Shown here piece after piece: positions 62,185 to 64,000 of a stretch of DNA of 64,000 nucleotides. Location: contig NZ_FOFD01000001.1 of assembly GCF_900110865.1 (NCBI RefSeq), positions 806,001 to 870,000 on the forward strand. Direction: 5' to 3'. Both the position numbers and the translations under genes were made by a program. Every line of letters begins with the position of its first letter. Positions within the stretch are counted from its first letter, which is position 1. The notes beneath the pieces were generated by a model that had not been told where the DNA came from, made no database searches, and was given only the letters and a program-made list of their open reading frames with translations. Source of the DNA: Natrinema salaciae (lineage in GTDB: Archaea; Halobacteriota; Halobacteria; Halobacteriales; Natrialbaceae).

Positions 62185-63309
62185 ATGAAAGCCATCGCAG
62201 TCACGCCCGGGGCGGGTGTCCCCGAAGTCGTCGAGCGGCCCGTTCCTGAACCGTCTCCCGGCGAAGCGCTCGTGCGGATCTGTCGCGTGGGCGTCGACGG
62301 CACCGACTACGAGGTTATCGACGGAACGCACGGCGGCGTCCCCGACGGCGACGACCGACTGGTCCTCGGTCACGAGGCCGTGGGAATCGTCGAAGACGCG
62401 AACGGAACGGCCCTCGAGGAGGGACAGTACGTCGTCCCGACGGTTCGACGACCGCCCGCGGGCGTCGAGACCAACGGGTACTTCGAGCGCGGCGAGCCCG
62501 ACATGGCACCCGACGGCGAGTACGTCGAACGCGGCATCGTCGGGGCCCACGGGTTCATGGCCGAGTACATCACGAGTCCGGTCGACTGCCTCGTCCCGAT
62601 CCCCGCCGAGCTAGCGCAGTGGGGGTTTCTCGTCGAGCCGATCAGCATCACCGAGAAGGCGATCGAGCACGCACGCGCGACGCGCTCGGCGTTCGACTGG
62701 CGGCCCGAGTCTGCGCTCGTCCTCGGCACCGGGTCCCTTGGGCTGTTGACCACCGCGATGTTCGCGGAAACGCTCGGCTACGAACGCGTCTACTGCCTCG
62801 GCCGAAAGGATCGACCGCACCCGACGATCGACATCGTCGAGCGGCTCGGCGCGACCTACGTCGACTCCCGCGAGACGCCGGTCCCCGAGATCCCGGACGT
62901 CTACGAGTCGATGGACGTCGTCTACGAGGCGACCGGCTACGCGAAACACGCCTTCCAGTCGATCGAGGCGCTCGCACCCAACGGCGTCGCCGCGCTGCTC
63001 GGCGTCCCCGACGACTGGTCGTTCGAGGTCGACGGCGGCCGACTCCACCGCGAACTGGTCTTGCACAACAAGTCCCTCGTCGGTAGCGTCAACTCGAACC
63101 GGCGACAGTTCGAGGCGGCCGTCGACACCCTCGCCGGGCTCCCCGACTGGCTGCTCGAGGAGCTCGTCTCCGGCGTCTACGGGCTCGAGTCGGTCGACCG
63201 AGCGTTCCCGGAAGCGACCGCGCGCGTTCCGGCGGCCGGCGGCAGCACGGGTTCGGATTCGGATGACGATACGACTATAAAAACGGCGGTCGAATTCACG
63301 AGTATATGA
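62185..63309 (+). CDS. gdh: Glucose 1-dehydrogenase
   Basis: 374 residues, closely resembling Haloferax mediterranei glucose dehydrogenase (from memory): MKAIAVTPGAG start, GHEAVGIVED, zinc-site VPTVRRPPAGVETNGYFERG, NAD(P) motif VLGTGSLGLLTTAM, and C-terminal DDDTTIKTAVEF. Zn-dependent medium-chain dehydrogenase; first step of the semi-phosphorylative Entner-Doudoroff pathway. Its stop overlaps the gfcR ATG by 4 nt. Confidence 0.94.
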   Translation: MKAIAVTPGAGVPEVVERPVPEPSPGEALVRICRVGVDGTDYEVIDGTHGGVPDGDDRLVLGHEAVGIVEDANGTALEEGQYVVPTVRRPPAGVETNGYFERGEPDMAPDGEYVERGIVGAHGFMAEYITSPVDCLVPIPAELAQWGFLVEPISITEKAIEHARATRSAFDWRPESALVLGTGSLGLLTTAMFAETLGYERVYCLGRKDRPHPTIDIVERLGATYVDSRETPVPEIPDVYESMDVVYEATGYAKHAFQSIEALAPNGVAALLGVPDDWSFEVDGGRLHRELVLHNKSLVGSVNSNRRQFEAAVDTLAGLPDWLLEELVSGVYGLESVDRAFPEATARVPAAGGSTGSDSDDDTTIKTAVEFTSI

Positions 63310-63959
63310 AAAACGTCGACGACCTGATCGAGAGCGCGGCCGAGCTCGCGGCTCGGGGCCTCTCGAAGGGCGAAATCGCCGACGAGCTGAACGTCTCGCG
63401 GGAGACCGCGAGCTGGCTCGTCGAGCGCAGCAGTACCACCCCTCAGCCGACCGAACCCTCGACGCAGCAACCGGAGAGCGGTCCGAGCAGTCCGCAGGAC
63501 ATCCACGTCGACTGGTCTGCGATCGGCCGGGACAGCAAACGGATGAGCGCGATCGCCTCCGCGATGGCCGATATGCTCGCCAAACACGGCGAGGACGTCG
63601 ACCTGACGATCGGCATCGAGAAGGCTGGCGGCCCCATCGCCACGCTCGTCGCCCGGGAACTCGAGACCGACCTCGGGACCTACACTCCCGCGAAACACCA
63701 GTGGGAAGAAGGCGACATCGAGGAACTCGGCGGCACCTTCTCGCGGAACTTCGCTGGGATCCGCGACCGCGAGTGTTACGTCGTCGACGACACCATCACC
63801 AGCGGCACGACCATGCGCGAGACCATCGAGGCCATCCGCGCCGACGGCGGAAAGCCGCTAGCGTGTGTCGTCCTCGCCGACAAACAGGGGCTCGAAGAGC
63901 TCGAGGGCGTCCCCGTCTACTCGCTGTTGCAGGTCATCAGCGTCGGCAAAGACGAGTAG
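63306..63959 (+). CDS. gfcR: Sugar-catabolism regulator GfcR
   Basis: 217 residues. N-terminal HTH (residues 1-40, LSKGEIADELNVSRETASWL) and a C-terminal PRPP-binding/orotate-PRTase-like domain with CYVVDDTITSGTTMRETIEA. This is the GfcR type, known in Haloferax volcanii to control Entner-Doudoroff genes. Overlaps gdh, so regulator and target are co-made. The linker is P/S/T/Q rich. Confidence 0.9.
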   Translation: MKNVDDLIESAAELAARGLSKGEIADELNVSRETASWLVERSSTTPQPTEPSTQQPESGPSSPQDIHVDWSAIGRDSKRMSAIASAMADMLAKHGEDVDLTIGIEKAGGPIATLVARELETDLGTYTPAKHQWEEGDIEELGGTFSRNFAGIRDRECYVVDDTITSGTTMRETIEAIRADGGKPLACVVLADKQGLEELEGVPVYSLLQVISVGKDE

Positions 63960-63984
63960 CGGTCTCCCGCGCCGACGAACGCGA

Positions 63985-63989
63985 TTTTT
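63985..63989 (+). terminator. T5 tract after gfcR
   Basis: GCGATTTTTCGC about 25 nt past the gfcR stop, a T5 run between GCG/CGC. Confidence 0.4.
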
Positions 63990-64000
63990 CGCTCCGGTCC

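Overview
The window is chromosomal DNA of an extremely halophilic archaeon (class Halobacteria; the gene set and protein sequences look most like the Natrialbales group around Natrinema/Haloterrigena, which is inference). The signs are high GC, very acidic proteins, start codons about 26 nt downstream of TATA-like boxes (leaderless genes), TCG/GAC-rich codon use, archaeal ribosomal and RNA polymerase genes (L7Ae, L18e, L24e, S28e, RpoD, RpoK, RpoN), mevalonate kinase plus isopentenyl phosphate kinase, Cdc48, PriS, GINS, TmcA, RNase J, RtcB with archease, and several haloarchaea-only domain families.

Layout. 1-1.2 kb is an accessory scar: the 3' end of an IS200/IS605-type tnpB with a terminal hairpin, a fragment of a haloarchaeal tyrosine integrase, and tRNA-Glu. 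1.2-12.7 kb holds a membrane-anchored winged-helix regulator, a metallo-hydrolase, a P-loop ATPase with its DUF5827 partner, a cupin and nuclease pair, the divergent Pab1020-type RNA ligase and PIN-partner pair, a giant flavin/Fe-S dehydrogenase, superoxide dismutase and a wHTH regulator. 13.0-14.6 kb is the L7Ae-S28e-L24e-Ndk operon with a long structured leader. 14.7-22.3 kb holds a zinc-binding protein, a VOC protein, TmcA, an SDR, a DUF456 protein, a tiny zinc-finger gene, glutamyl-tRNA synthetase and a Tat lipoprotein. 22.5-33.1 kb carries the isoprenoid genes (idsA with rnj, and ipk with mvk), separated by a six-gene potassium-uptake locus (two TrkH, two TrkA-type proteins, two small membrane proteins). 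33.2-41.1 kb holds a ThiR-like regulator, a wHTH gene and the large minus-strand cluster tRNA-Ser-S13-S4-S11-RpoD-tRNA-Leu-L18e-L13-S9-RpoN-RpoK-enolase-S2. 41.3-50.3 kb holds MoaA, a Bat-type regulator, a decayed VapBC pair, RtcB with archease, PriS with GINS, a peroxiredoxin and a HalOD1 protein. 50.6-64 kb holds a TrmB-family regulator, Cdc48 with a small Hsp20-like protein, PanB, an acyl-CoA dehydrogenase, a DapA-family lyase, a second Bat-type regulator, HAD phosphatases and the glucose dehydrogenase-GfcR sugar-catabolism pair.

How it works together. Most of the window is core information processing (translation, transcription, replication priming, tRNA/RNA repair and modification), membrane-lipid precursor synthesis and osmotic K+ uptake, which a salt-in halophile depends on. 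The observations most worth following are the structured leader before rpl7ae that can hide its own Shine-Dalgarno sequence, the Trk island with two small membrane proteins, the Cdc48-coupled Hsp20-like protein with palindromes at its promoter, several perfect operator-like dyads (before sod, at a wHTH start codon, in the gdh promoter), the VapC toxin killed by an in-frame stop, and the TnpB/integrase scar beside tRNA-Glu. I see no CRISPR array, rRNA gene or complete mobile element.
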